Shown here in pieces: positions 1 through 7,980 of a DNA stretch of 32,092 nt. Under the pieces are notes generated by a model, which saw only the letters and a program-made list of their open reading frames with translations, was not told the origin of the DNA and did no database searches. A program made the translations under genes and the position numbers. Source of the DNA: Embleya scabrispora DSM 41855 (GTDB lineage: Bacteria; Actinomycetota; Actinomycetes; Streptomycetales; Streptomycetaceae); assembly GCF_000372745.1 (NCBI RefSeq), contig NZ_KB889732.1, positions 100 through 32,191 on the forward strand, written 5' to 3'. Positions within the stretch are counted from its first letter, which is position 1. The number at the start of each line of letters is the position of its first letter.

Positions 1-219
1 CGCATCGCCGCCCGACGAGGCGGCAGACGAGCCCTGGTCGCGGTCATGCACAAGCTCGCCATCGCCGTCTGGCATGTCCTGCACGACAACGTCCCCTACC
101 GCGACCTCGGCACCGACCACTTCACCAAACGCAACCCCGAACGCGCCATGCGCCGCATGGTCAAAGAAGCCAACAGCCTCGGCCTGACCATCCGCTTCGA
201 CCCCATCCCAGCCACCTGA
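1..219 (+). CDS. IS110-family transposase, C-terminal part (cut by window start)
   Basis: The frame is open from base 1 to a TGA at 217-219, giving 72 residues. It reads as the end of an IS110/IS116/IS902 transposase: an Arg-rich stretch, then ALVAVMHKLAIAVWHVL and a PYRDLG motif. This matches the end of the C-terminal Transposase_20 region, which carries the catalytic Ser in this family; that Ser lies outside or at the edge of the visible part. IS110 elements use a RuvC-like DEDD domain plus a Ser domain, and a bridge RNA from a non-coding end. Here only 6 bp separate the transposase stop from the stop of the convergent neighbour, so the right end of the element is very short or lost. The family call is fairly firm; completeness cannot be judged. 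Confidence 0.8.
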   Translation, partial: RIAARRGGRRALVAVMHKLAIAVWHVLHDNVPYRDLGTDHFTKRNPERAMRRMVKEANSLGLTIRFDPIPAT

Positions 220-225
220 CGAACG

Positions 226-777
226 CTATTTTCGTGTCAGCTCCTCAATGTGCACGAGAGAGTCATAAGGCGAGGGCTGCTCCGCCTCTGCCACCGAATC
301 GTCCGCTTCGTCAAGGTCGGCATCGTCGTCATGCCCGTCCTCCGGCTCGGCAACGGACGGGTCCCACAACTCCACGCCCCAGGTGCCGGCGAATCCCACG
401 AGCAACCTCGAGCGGTCACCGAAGTCGGCCCTGACCACCGAGTCCATGCCGCCCTCCTGTGCGCTCAGCCGTACTTTGCCCGTCTCCAGGTCCCACATGG
501 CGAAGCCTTGGCGGTCGCCTCCACCGCCGATCACGATCCGGCCGTTCACCATTGCGGCACCGAGCGCAGTGAGGTCCGTGCGGGGGAAGTCCTCGTCCGG
601 GACGTCGAGTTCGAACCGGGCCCAGCGGTCGCGGGCCGGATCCCAGGTACACGCAAGCCGGTCCTTTCCGGGACTGCCGACGAGGATCAACTTGCCGTCG
701 AGAGTTACGAGATCGAAGTCCATGATCTGGTGGCAGGACGGAGGCAGGCTGGAGATCAAGGGAGAGTGAACGGTCAT
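226..777 (-). CDS. Hypothetical protein, WD40/Kelch-like propeller fragment
   Basis: About 183 residues from ATG 777. The frame stays open upstream to a GTG at 924, but that stretch has weaker third-position G/C, so 777 is preferred; no strong ribosome binding site marks either. Blade-like units are visible: LVTLDGKLILVGSPG, then CTWDPARDRW, then MVNGRIVIGGGGDRQGFAMWDLETGKV, then a GVELWDP unit. Each has the hydrophobic strand, turn and Trp-Asp pattern of beta-propeller repeats. About three blades are too few for a closed propeller, so this is probably a fragment or a small relative of the WD40 proteins common in actinomycetes. The last 30 residues are strongly acidic (Asp/Glu-rich). No catalytic residues are recognised. 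It converges on the IS110 remnant, which may have truncated it. Confidence 0.55.
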   Translation of the reverse strand: MTVHSPLISSLPPSCHQIMDFDLVTLDGKLILVGSPGKDRLACTWDPARDRWARFELDVPDEDFPRTDLTALGAAMVNGRIVIGGGGDRQGFAMWDLETGKVRLSAQEGGMDSVVRADFGDRSRLLVGFAGTWGVELWDPSVAEPEDGHDDDADLDEADDSVAEAEQPSPYDSLVHIEELTRK

Positions 778-1335
778 GGCGAACACCCTGCCAGTCCCCT
801 CTGACGCTCGGATCGCCAACGGTCTGCTCAGCACACCGGTCCGGGCGGCGGCCAGCCGCCTATCCACGCGCCCTCTGAGTTCCGCTTCAACGGCAAAGCC
901 AAGGACTCTGGACTGAACCGGCACGAAGCTTTGACCAGGCTCTGGTACAAGTCCCGGAGCACTGTGCGGCGTCGCCGCGATCTTCGCATGAGGCCGCCCC
1001 CGGAGGTGCGATGGGCTCGGGGGCGCCAGGGGTGGGAATACATCTCGTCCACGAGATCGGCCTGGACGTTGACCGCGAGTGCTTCCCGGGCGCGGGAAGC
1101 CTCGATCCGGCTCGCGTGCTCCGCCGCCTGCACACGTCGGTCGACGGCTTCGTCATCGACGAACGTGTGGCCGGGATCCGCAGGCGTCTGCCCCTGCACT
1201 GACAGTGCCCTGACCAGCAGGGTTACGCGCACACTGGAATGAGGCAAGAGGTTGGGGGAGGCCATTCCGCCTCCAACCGACGTGATGGCCCGGGAAGCCC
1301 ACCGTTGACTTACCGCCGAGAGGGCGTTGCCGACC
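778..1335. other. Intergenic stretch without a convincing gene
   Basis: About 560 bp between the propeller-like gene and the phosphatase. Both strands are open in places. The best candidate is a minus-strand frame (828-1265) with a helical segment (AEHASRIEASRAREALAVN), but it has no ribosome binding site, no recognisable family and poor third-position bias at its ends. It may be an eroded gene. The promoter of the phosphatase presumably lies near 1200-1320; no clear -35/-10 pair was identified. Confidence 0.4.
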
Positions 1336-3879
1336 GTGACAGAGGAAGTCTTGGCCTCCGCCGGGGTGGCGATGGTCGCCGTCTACGTGGTGGACGAAGA
1401 GGTGTACGGGCTGCGACTGACCGAGACGGTCGGGGAGAGTTCCGCCGCCGCGTACGGACTGTCGCCGTGGTACCCGCTGTCCGGGGGCTCGCCCATCGCC
1501 GACGTGTTCCGCGCCGGTCGCCCGCTGTGGTTGTCCTCGGCCGAGACCGCAGCCCCCGACGGCGGTGCGGGCGCGCCCGCGGCCGGCGCCTCGCTGGGCG
1601 CGCTGCCCCTCGACGTGGACTGCAGGCGCCTGGGCTGCCTGGTCGTGGTGGACCGCACGGGTGACGGCTTCGACGCCCGGCGGCGCGGCCTTCTGGAACT
1701 GTACGCGGGGGAGGTCGCCGTGCGTCTCGAAGCCGGCCGTGCGGCGAACGGAGGCCCCGAATCCGGCGAAGCCCTCGCCGGTGCGTCGGGCGGCACGACC
1801 GACCACGGTCGCGTGCAACCCGACGTCCCTGGCGACCTCCCGGGCGGAGCAGCCGGCGGTGGATCCGGCGGCGGCGTGGACGGAACCGCGGCGGCCGGCC
1901 GGAGACGGTCCCGGACGCCACTCGACCCGGCTCCGGATGGCAACGACACCGGGTCTTTCACCTTGGTCATGAGCACGGGGCGGATCCAGGCCGACGAACA
2001 CGTGCTCAACCTGGTCGGTATCGCCCCGGATGATTTCGACGGGCGGGTGGAGACGTTGTTGGCGTACACCGTCCCGGACGACCTGCCCGCACTCATGTCG
2101 GTCGTCGAGCCGGGGCATGCGATGCCGGGCGGTCGGGAACTGGAGTTTCGAATCCGCCGACCCACAGGCGAACTGCGGTGGCTGCAGCTGCGCTGTCGTG
2201 TGCTGCTGGACCCCTCGGGCCGGCCGGAGAGGCTGCTGGGCGTGCTCGTCGATGCCTCCCACCTGCGGTCGAGCACCGACGAGGTCGCCATCGTGCAGCG
2301 GCTGTCCGCCCTGCTGGCGACGGCGATCGCCGTGCGCGACGTCGGCCGGAGCCTGGTGACCGCACTTCGAGAGCCGCTGGGGGCCGACCGGCTGGCGCTG
2401 TCGGAGTTGCACGGCGGCCGACTGGTGACCACCTTGCTGGACCCGCCGGAGCCCACGGCGTGGCCGGAGATCTGGCGCAGCGAGTGGCGGCCGGAGCGGC
2501 CCGACGCGCCGACCGGCGCCCTGCCAACGTTGACGGCTGCGCTCCGCGACGGCACCACATGCCTGTGGGAGACGAGTACCGGCCTCGAGCCCGGCCTCGA
2601 CGGACTCGGCCGCGGCGGTCTCGCCGTACTGCCGCTGCCGTGCGACAACCAAGTGGTCGGCCTGTGCCTGCTGGGCTGGGACACGCCTCACCGGTTCGGC
2701 ACGGAGGAGCGCTCCCTGCTGACCGCCACCGCAGGTCTGGTGGGGCAGGCCCTCGTACGCGCCCGGGCGTTCGCTGCCGAGCACGAACTCGCCGCGATGC
2801 TCCAGCGCAGCCTGTTGCCCCGCAAGCTCCCGTCGCTGCCCGGCTGCGTGACCGTCGCGCGCTATCTACCGGCGACCGCGGGCCTCGAAGTGGGCGGCGA
2901 CTGGTACGACGTCATTCCGTTGTCGGACCGGTTCGTCGCGCTCGTCATTGGCGACGTACAGGGACACAGCGCCAAGGCTGCCACGGTGATGGGCCAGATC
3001 CGCACCGCGATCCGTGCCTACGCTGTCGAAGGCCACCCGCCCGACGTGGTCGTCTCGCACACGAACCGTCTGCTCGCGGGCATGGAGACGGACGCCTTCG
3101 CCACCTGCTGCTATGTGGCTCTGGACGTGGAGGAGGGCGACGCCTGGTTCGTACGGGCCGGGCACATGCTGCCGCTCGTGCGCGAGCCGGACGGCACGAC
3201 CCTGGAGGTGGAGACCGAGGGCGGGCCCCCGCTCGGCGTGCTCCCGGACGCGGAGTTCCCGCTGACCACGGCCGCGCTGTCCCCCGGGTCGGTACTCACC
3301 CTGCTCACCGACGGTCTGGTCGAGTCCTCCAAGCTCCTGCTGGAGGATGGCGTCCGGCGGGTCTGCGAAACGCTCTCGGCGGCGGATCCGTCCGACGTGG
3401 ACGGGATGGCCGACGAGCTGATCCGCAGCGCCGAGGCCCGCGACGACGACGTGGCGCTGTTGCTCATGCGCTACGACGGGCTGACCGCGCGCCCGCGGCG
3501 CGCCGGTTGGGCGGTGTGGCGGCTTCCCGACGCGGTCATGCACGCGCGCCGCTTCACCGCGCGCACGATGCGCGCCTGGCAGGTGACCGAGGAGACCGAC
3601 GCCATCCTGCTCATCGTCTCCGAACTGGTCACCAATGCCGTGGCGCACACCCAGGGCGAGGTACGCCTCGACCTCACCCTCGCCGGCGACCGCTTCCGTG
3701 TCGCGGTAAGCGACTCCTCGCCGCGCACACCCGTCAAGCCGGCCAGCGTCGACTGGGAGGCGACCGGCGGTCGGGGGCTGCTGCTCGTCGAGGCGATGTC
3801 GGAGGCGTGGGGCTCGGTGCCGCTGAGCGGCGGGAAGCAAGTGTGGGGGGAGGTGCTCCTCCCCCCACGGGGGGCGTGA
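1336..3879 (+). CDS. GAF-PAS-GAF-SpoIIE phosphatase fused to RsbW-like ATPase domain
   Basis: An 847-residue multidomain regulator. A degenerate GAF domain (about 1-140) is followed by a Gly/Ala-rich linker, a PAS fold (about 210-315), a second GAF (about 320-480), a PP2C-type SpoIIE phosphatase (about 485-715) and a C-terminal HATPase_c domain (about 725-847). The phosphatase metal motifs are present: GGDWYD with D522, GDVQGHS, LTDGLVE with D659, and RDDDVALL at 702-708. The ATPase has an N-box ELVTNAVAHT (N767) and a G2 box GGRGLLLVEAM. Such fusions dephosphorylate anti-anti-sigma factors (SpoIIAA type), while the kinase-like domain resembles anti-sigma factors. GTG 1336 is preferred over TTG 1327, because the AGAGGG box lies only about 2 nt before the TTG. 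There are no membrane segments, so it should be cytosolic. Confidence 0.93.
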   Translation: MTEEVLASAGVAMVAVYVVDEEVYGLRLTETVGESSAAAYGLSPWYPLSGGSPIADVFRAGRPLWLSSAETAAPDGGAGAPAAGASLGALPLDVDCRRLGCLVVVDRTGDGFDARRRGLLELYAGEVAVRLEAGRAANGGPESGEALAGASGGTTDHGRVQPDVPGDLPGGAAGGGSGGGVDGTAAAGRRRSRTPLDPAPDGNDTGSFTLVMSTGRIQADEHVLNLVGIAPDDFDGRVETLLAYTVPDDLPALMSVVEPGHAMPGGRELEFRIRRPTGELRWLQLRCRVLLDPSGRPERLLGVLVDASHLRSSTDEVAIVQRLSALLATAIAVRDVGRSLVTALREPLGADRLALSELHGGRLVTTLLDPPEPTAWPEIWRSEWRPERPDAPTGALPTLTAALRDGTTCLWETSTGLEPGLDGLGRGGLAVLPLPCDNQVVGLCLLGWDTPHRFGTEERSLLTATAGLVGQALVRARAFAAEHELAAMLQRSLLPRKLPSLPGCVTVARYLPATAGLEVGGDWYDVIPLSDRFVALVIGDVQGHSAKAATVMGQIRTAIRAYAVEGHPPDVVVSHTNRLLAGMETDAFATCCYVALDVEEGDAWFVRAGHMLPLVREPDGTTLEVETEGGPPLGVLPDAEFPLTTAALSPGSVLTLLTDGLVESSKLLLEDGVRRVCETLSAADPSDVDGMADELIRSAEARDDDVALLLMRYDGLTARPRRAGWAVWRLPDAVMHARRFTARTMRAWQVTEETDAILLIVSELVTNAVAHTQGEVRLDLTLAGDRFRVAVSDSSPRTPVKPASVDWEATGGRGLLLVEAMSEAWGSVPLSGGKQVWGEVLLPPRGA
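3843..3868 (+). terminator. Perfect 11-bp hairpin over the end of the phosphatase gene
   Basis: GTGGGGGGAGG (3843-3853) and CCTCCCCCCAC (3858-3868) form a perfect 11-bp stem with a TGCT loop inside the last codons of the phosphatase. The right arm can instead pair with GGGGGG at 3869-3874 (CCCCCC-AC-GGGGGG). The two structures exclude each other, as in an attenuator. There is no T-tract, which is common for actinomycete terminators. It sits between the phosphatase and the sugar importer and could set read-through between them. Confidence 0.6.
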
Positions 3880-3941
3880 GGCGCGGCAGGCTGGAACGGC
3901 CTGCCAACGGACAGCGGAGTATTGTCGGATCAGGTGTCCTG

Positions 3942-5090
3942 ATGTGCTCCTGGATGGCTGCCATGATGCGACGACACGGCCCCGTACGAGGCGCTGTCGG
4001 GCGTGCCACCATCGCCGCCGCGGTGGCGTCCCTCATCGCCGGCCTGGCCGCCTGCGGCACGCTGGAACCGGCCGCGGCACCGAGCGGGGGTGACTCGGGC
4101 ACGGGGGGCTTCTCCGTCGGCCTGTTGCTCCCCGACACCCACACCGCGCGCTGGGCCACCGCCGACAGGCCCCTGATCCAGACGAAGGTCGAGGAGCTGT
4201 GCCCCGACTGCGTGGTCAAGTACGCCAACGCCTCGGGGGATGTGGCCACCCAGCAGCAGCAGATGGATTCCATGATCGCCAACGGGGTACGAGCACTGAT
4301 CCTCGACCCGGTCGACTACAAGGCGCTGCGCCCCTCGATCACCCGGGCACATGACGCGGGCATCCCGGTGGTCTCGTACGACCGCCTCGCGGAAGGTCCC
4401 ATCTCGGCGTACTCCGGTTACGACTCGGAGCAGATCGGCAGGCTCCAAGCCGAGGCGCTGCTCACGGCCATGGGGAACGGGACGCACGAACCGCAGATCG
4501 TGATGATGAACGGCGACCCCACCGACCCGAACACCACAGCTTTGCAGAGGGGTGCGCTCTCCGTCTTCAAGGGTAGGGCGAAGATCGTCAAGTCGTACTA
4601 CACCGGCGGGTGGATACCGCAGAATGCCTTCACCAACATGTCCGCCGCCATCGCGGAGGTGGGCCCGGACCGCCTCGACGGCGTCTATTCGGCCAACGAC
4701 GGCCTCGCCTTCGGCGTCCTCACCGCCCTCAGGGCCGCCGGCATCAAGCCGCTGCCGCCCATCACGGGCCAGGACGCCAACCGCGAAGCCGTGCAGCGGA
4801 TCGTCGCGGGCCAGCAGTACGTCACCGTCTACAAATCCTTCGTCTCCGAGGCCGATGCCGCCGCCGAGATGGCACTCGCCCTGGGCCGCGGTGCGTCCAT
4901 CGACGCCATCGCGAAGGACCGCGTCGGCAACGACACCAGCAACGCAATACCCGCCGTTCTGGGTCCCCTGACGCCCGTGACCGTCGACACCATCGAGAGC
5001 ACCCTCGTCGAGAACGGCGTGTACACGATCGCGCAGATCTGTACCCCGGAGCTCCGGGCCGCCTGCCGGGAGGCGGGACTCACCACCTGA
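3942..5090 (+). CDS. Sugar ABC transporter substrate-binding lipoprotein (XylF-like)
   Basis: A 382-residue periplasmic-binding-protein-like sugar receptor (type I, XylF/RbsB superfamily). The N-terminus has basic residues, a hydrophobic stretch and the lipobox LAAC with Cys38, so it should be a lipid-anchored protein outside the membrane. Typical marks follow: VGLLLPD, then DPVDYKALRP and GIPVVSYDRLAEG, then GYDSEQIGRLQAEALL, GDPTDPNTTALQRGA, and the hinge/ligand segment VYSANDGLAFGVL with TGQDANREAVQRI. These are closest to xylose-binding proteins, but the true sugar cannot be fixed from sequence. ATG 3942 has an AGG 7 nt upstream; ATGs at 3963 and 3966 would give a cleaner signal peptide and are real alternatives. 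It is the first gene of a three-gene importer operon. Confidence 0.93.
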   Translation: MCSWMAAMMRRHGPVRGAVGRATIAAAVASLIAGLAACGTLEPAAAPSGGDSGTGGFSVGLLLPDTHTARWATADRPLIQTKVEELCPDCVVKYANASGDVATQQQQMDSMIANGVRALILDPVDYKALRPSITRAHDAGIPVVSYDRLAEGPISAYSGYDSEQIGRLQAEALLTAMGNGTHEPQIVMMNGDPTDPNTTALQRGALSVFKGRAKIVKSYYTGGWIPQNAFTNMSAAIAEVGPDRLDGVYSANDGLAFGVLTALRAAGIKPLPPITGQDANREAVQRIVAGQQYVTVYKSFVSEADAAAEMALALGRGASIDAIAKDRVGNDTSNAIPAVLGPLTPVTVDTIESTLVENGVYTIAQICTPELRAACREAGLTT

Positions 5091-5123
5091 TCGCCACCGG
5101 TCTCGGCGAAGGAGATGGTCCAC

Positions 5124-5909
5124 GTGACAACGACGCCGCTGCTGGCCCTGCGCGGGATCTGCAAGCGATTCGGCGCCCTCCACGCGCTCACGCGCGTCGA
5201 GTTGGAGATCAACGCCGGGGAAGTCGTCGCCCTCGTGGGCGACAACGGAGCCGGCAAGACCACCCTCGTCAAGGTGATCACCGGTGCCGGCCCGGCCGAC
5301 GAGGGTGTCATCGAGTGGAACGGCCGGCCGGTGCGGATCGCCCGGCCGCGCGATGCCCAGTCGCTGGGCATCGCGAGCGTCTACCAGGAACTGGCCCTGT
5401 GCGAGAGCCTCGACGTGGTCGGCAACCTCTTCCTGGGGCACGAGATCTGCCGGGCGGGCGTGCTCGACGAGGTGGCGATGGAGCGCCGCGCGAGGGAGCT
5501 CGACCTGCTGGACGTGCTGTCCGTCCGTATCCCCAGGACGAGGGTGCCGGTCGCCTCGCTCTCCGCGGGGCAGCGGCAGGCGGTCGCGATAGCCCGGGCG
5601 CTGCTGAGCGAGCCCAAGATTCTCATTCTCGACGAGCCCACCGCGGCGCTGGGCGTGGGGCAGACCGCCCACTTCCTCGATCTGATCGAGCGGTTGCGGG
5701 AACACAGCCTCGGTGTCCTGCTGATCAGCCACAACCTCGGCGATGTCAAGGCAGTCGCGGACCAGGTCGCAGTGTTGCGCCTCGGCCGCAACAACGGGTT
5801 CTTCGACGTGCTGACCACGTCGCAAGAGCAGATCGTCTCGTCCATCACCGGCGCCACGGACAACGCCGTGACCCACCGGAAGACGCGGCCGTGGGAGGCG
5901 ACACGGTGA
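5124..5909 (+). CDS. Sugar ABC transporter ATP-binding protein, single domain (XylG-like)
   Basis: A 261-residue ABC ATPase that powers the adjacent sugar permease. Walker A is GDNGAGKT (about 39-46), the Q-loop sits in VYQELALCE, the signature is LSAGQ (146-150), Walker B is ILILDEP with D170/E171, and the switch His is in LLISHNLGDV. The enterobacterial relatives XylG and RbsA carry two ABC domains in about 500 residues; here there is one, as in FrcA-type and many actinomycete systems. AAGGAG (5109-5114) directly abuts ATG 5115 but lies 9 nt before GTG 5124, so GTG is the likelier start. The gap from the binding-protein stop is about 33 nt. Its TGA overlaps the permease GTG start. Confidence 0.94.
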   Translation: MTTTPLLALRGICKRFGALHALTRVELEINAGEVVALVGDNGAGKTTLVKVITGAGPADEGVIEWNGRPVRIARPRDAQSLGIASVYQELALCESLDVVGNLFLGHEICRAGVLDEVAMERRARELDLLDVLSVRIPRTRVPVASLSAGQRQAVAIARALLSEPKILILDEPTAALGVGQTAHFLDLIERLREHSLGVLLISHNLGDVKAVADQVAVLRLGRNNGFFDVLTTSQEQIVSSITGATDNAVTHRKTRPWEATR

Positions 5910-7192
5910 CCGGCACGGAAGCCTCGGGCGACATCGATCGCAACAGGGCTGGGGTCGTCACCGGTCGGCCCAGCGCTCGCGACCCGAGGATCGGGGACCG
6001 CCCACCCGGTCTGAAGGGCCACGCGAGCGACTTCGTCCTCAGGCTGCGCAGCGGTGAACTCGGCTGGGTTCCGGGCGTGTGCGCGGTCATCGTGATCTGG
6101 ACGACCTTCCAACTCCTGGACCACCACTTCCTGTCCCCGCGCAATCTCTCCAACCTCAGCGTGGACATCGTCGGCACGGGGCTGATCGCCGTCGGGCTCG
6201 TCTTCGTTCTGCTGCTCGGCGAGATCGACCTGTCGGTGGGTGCGGTCAGCGGACTCGCGGCGGCGGTGTTCGCCGTGCTGAACGTCAACAGTGGCATGCC
6301 CGAGTGGCTGGCGGTCGCCACCGCGGCCCTCGTCGGTGCCGGGATCGGTGCCCTTCAGGGGTTCTTCTTCGCCAGGATCGGCGTACCCGCCTTCGTCGTC
6401 ACCCTGGCCGGCCTGCTGGTCTGGAACGGCTTGATGCTCTACGTCCTGGGCGCCAACGGCACCATCAACCTGCATGCCAACGGTCTGGTTTCCGTCCTGA
6501 CCGAACGCTATTTCCACAACCGGGCCGTCGCGTACGGGCTCGCGGCGGTCGGCGCCGCCGCGTACTTCCTCGCCTCGTACCACGACGAGCGACGCCGCAG
6601 GGCGGCCCGGGTCTCCTCCCGCTCGCTCGGCGAGATCGCCGTGCGCACCGGCGCCGTGGCGGTGATCGGCTTCGCGGCGGCGTATGTGCTGAACCGGTTC
6701 GAGGGCCTGCCCTTGGCGCTGCTGATCTTCCTGGTCTCCGTCGTCGGCCTGGACTTCGTCCTGCGGCGCACCAGATACGGGCGGAAGATCTTCGCCATCG
6801 GGGGCGGTGCCGAGGCAGCCCGCCTCGCCGGTGTCAACGTGGTGTGGATCCGCGTCTCGGCATTCGCGGTCTCCGGGACGCTGGCCGCGTTCGGCGGGCT
6901 GTTCCTCGCCTCGCGCGTCGCTTCGGTGGGACAGACCTCAGGCTCCACCAACCTGCTGATCGACGCCATCGCGGCGGCCGTCATCGGCGGCGTCAGCCTC
7001 TTCGGCGGACGCGGCACGCCCTGGTCGGCGCTGCTCGGTGTCCTTGTCGTCCAGTCGATCGCCTCGGGGATGGTGCTCATTGGCGTCCAGACGTCCGTGC
7101 AGTCGATGATCACCGGTGGCGTGCTGCTCGCCGCGGTGGTTCTCGACTCGCTCTCCCGCCACTCTCGGAAGTCGCACGGCGTGGTGTTGTAG
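5906..7192 (+). CDS. Sugar ABC transporter permease (XylH-like)
   Basis: A 428-residue integral membrane permease of the BPD_transp_2 (RbsC/XylH) family. A hydrophilic N-terminus of about 45 residues precedes many hydrophobic segments. Family marks include the LSPRNLSNL region, GEIDLSVGAVSGL (the conserved EIDLSVG motif), GVPAFVVTLAGLLVWNGL, and near the end the AIGGGAEAARLAGVNV coupling region, DAIAAAVIGGVSLFGGRGT and GVLVVQSI. A charged insertion (HDERRRRAARVSSR) between membrane segments fits the longer XylH type rather than RbsC. GTG 5906 overlaps the ATPase stop in a GTGA, with GGGAGG 7 nt upstream, so the two genes are translationally coupled. The substrate is probably a pentose or related monosaccharide; this is inferred from family. 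Confidence 0.93.
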   Translation: MTGTEASGDIDRNRAGVVTGRPSARDPRIGDRPPGLKGHASDFVLRLRSGELGWVPGVCAVIVIWTTFQLLDHHFLSPRNLSNLSVDIVGTGLIAVGLVFVLLLGEIDLSVGAVSGLAAAVFAVLNVNSGMPEWLAVATAALVGAGIGALQGFFFARIGVPAFVVTLAGLLVWNGLMLYVLGANGTINLHANGLVSVLTERYFHNRAVAYGLAAVGAAAYFLASYHDERRRRAARVSSRSLGEIAVRTGAVAVIGFAAAYVLNRFEGLPLALLIFLVSVVGLDFVLRRTRYGRKIFAIGGGAEAARLAGVNVVWIRVSAFAVSGTLAAFGGLFLASRVASVGQTSGSTNLLIDAIAAAVIGGVSLFGGRGTPWSALLGVLVVQSIASGMVLIGVQTSVQSMITGGVLLAAVVLDSLSRHSRKSHGVVL

Positions 7193-7920
7193 CCGAGGCC
7201 CGCACAGATGCCGACATCGCGTAACAGGGTGGCGGCAGGGGGTGCCTCCATGTCTTCGCCCCGGCCCTCGCCTTCCTCGCTGTCGGTGGGTCGAGTTCCG
7301 GTGTGGGTGGTTCCTGGCGAGCGCGGCGTAGGCGCTCCGAGCGTGCGTCCGCGGCTTTGGCAAGCTGATCGAGACGCGCTGGGCAGTCCCCGAGTGCCTG
7401 ACGCTGTCGGGTTGCGCCGTGAGGCGCTGTGGTTCGAGTGGAGGTGAGAGACCACCGGCTCCGGCCTGGCGCAGCAGGCCGGTGTAGCCGAGGGCAGCCT
7501 GATCCGGGTGGTGCCGGGGAGGGCGGGAGCGGCCCTGACAAAGCCGGAACGTACCAGCGCTGCCAGATGGTGCGGGTCCGGCGAGCGAGACGAAGAGGAG
7601 TACGCGAGGAACCGGCGCTATTACGTCCTTCAATCCCGACACCGGCTCGAACCTGGCGGACCTGGGCCGGGCGCGGTGCGTCTCGTCGTCCGGCGGACGG
7701 CGAGGAACTCCCACGAACGTATCCAAGAGCGTGCGTGGGAGGCCACGAGGAAGGTCTGCGGCGTACTTGTGGCAATGCCGCTGGGATACAGCCGGGCTCC
7801 TACTTCGACGAACGAACCACAGTGAACACGGGAACCGCCCGATCACAGCTCCGCGTTCCTCACCTTCCATATGAGGAAGGTGGATAGGCGCACCGACAGC
7901 CGAACGGATCGAGCGGGGCG
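7193..7920. other. Geneless stretch after the sugar importer, probable mobile-element debris
   Basis: About 730 bp without a gene I can defend. A plus-strand frame at 7508-7825 is open, but its composition and lack of recognisable motifs argue against it. At 7861-7882, CACCTTCC and GGAAGGTG form a perfect 8-bp stem around ATATGA, with no T-tract. Together with the fragment at 7921-7974, the block could be the structured 5' part of a group II intron. That reading is an inference; no domain V could be identified. Confidence 0.35.
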
Positions 7921-7974
7921 GAGCCGCCGGGTCCGAAGGCAGGCGGCAAGAAGCGCCCACTGGGCATCCCGATG
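7921..7974 (+). pseudogene. Short group II intron reverse-transcriptase-like fragment
   Basis: In one frame the bases read PKAGGKKRPLGIPM, ending at 7974. This closely resembles the conserved segment of group II intron-encoded proteins, usually IPK-x-GGK-x-R-x-LGIPT, at the start of the RT domain. The expected upstream Arg-Arg-x-x-I is missing and the frame leaves the family right after the Met. So it is at most a remnant, cut by the junction with the minus-strand gene whose stop is at 7981. The match is only about 14 residues and chance similarity is possible. Confidence 0.35.
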
Positions 7975-7980
7975 GCGGTT

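Noticed and set aside
1153-2784. Long minus-strand open frame (543 aa)
   Set aside because: It lies antisense to the phosphatase gene, is rich in Arg/Gly/Gln without domains, and is the usual high-GC shadow.
2178-3941. Upstream extension of the sugar-binding protein frame
   Set aside because: This part is a frame shadow of the phosphatase; the lipoprotein signal peptide begins only at about 3942-3966.
7208-7447. Short plus- and minus-strand frames after the permease
   Set aside because: No ribosome binding sites, no family motifs, and inconsistent third-position bias.
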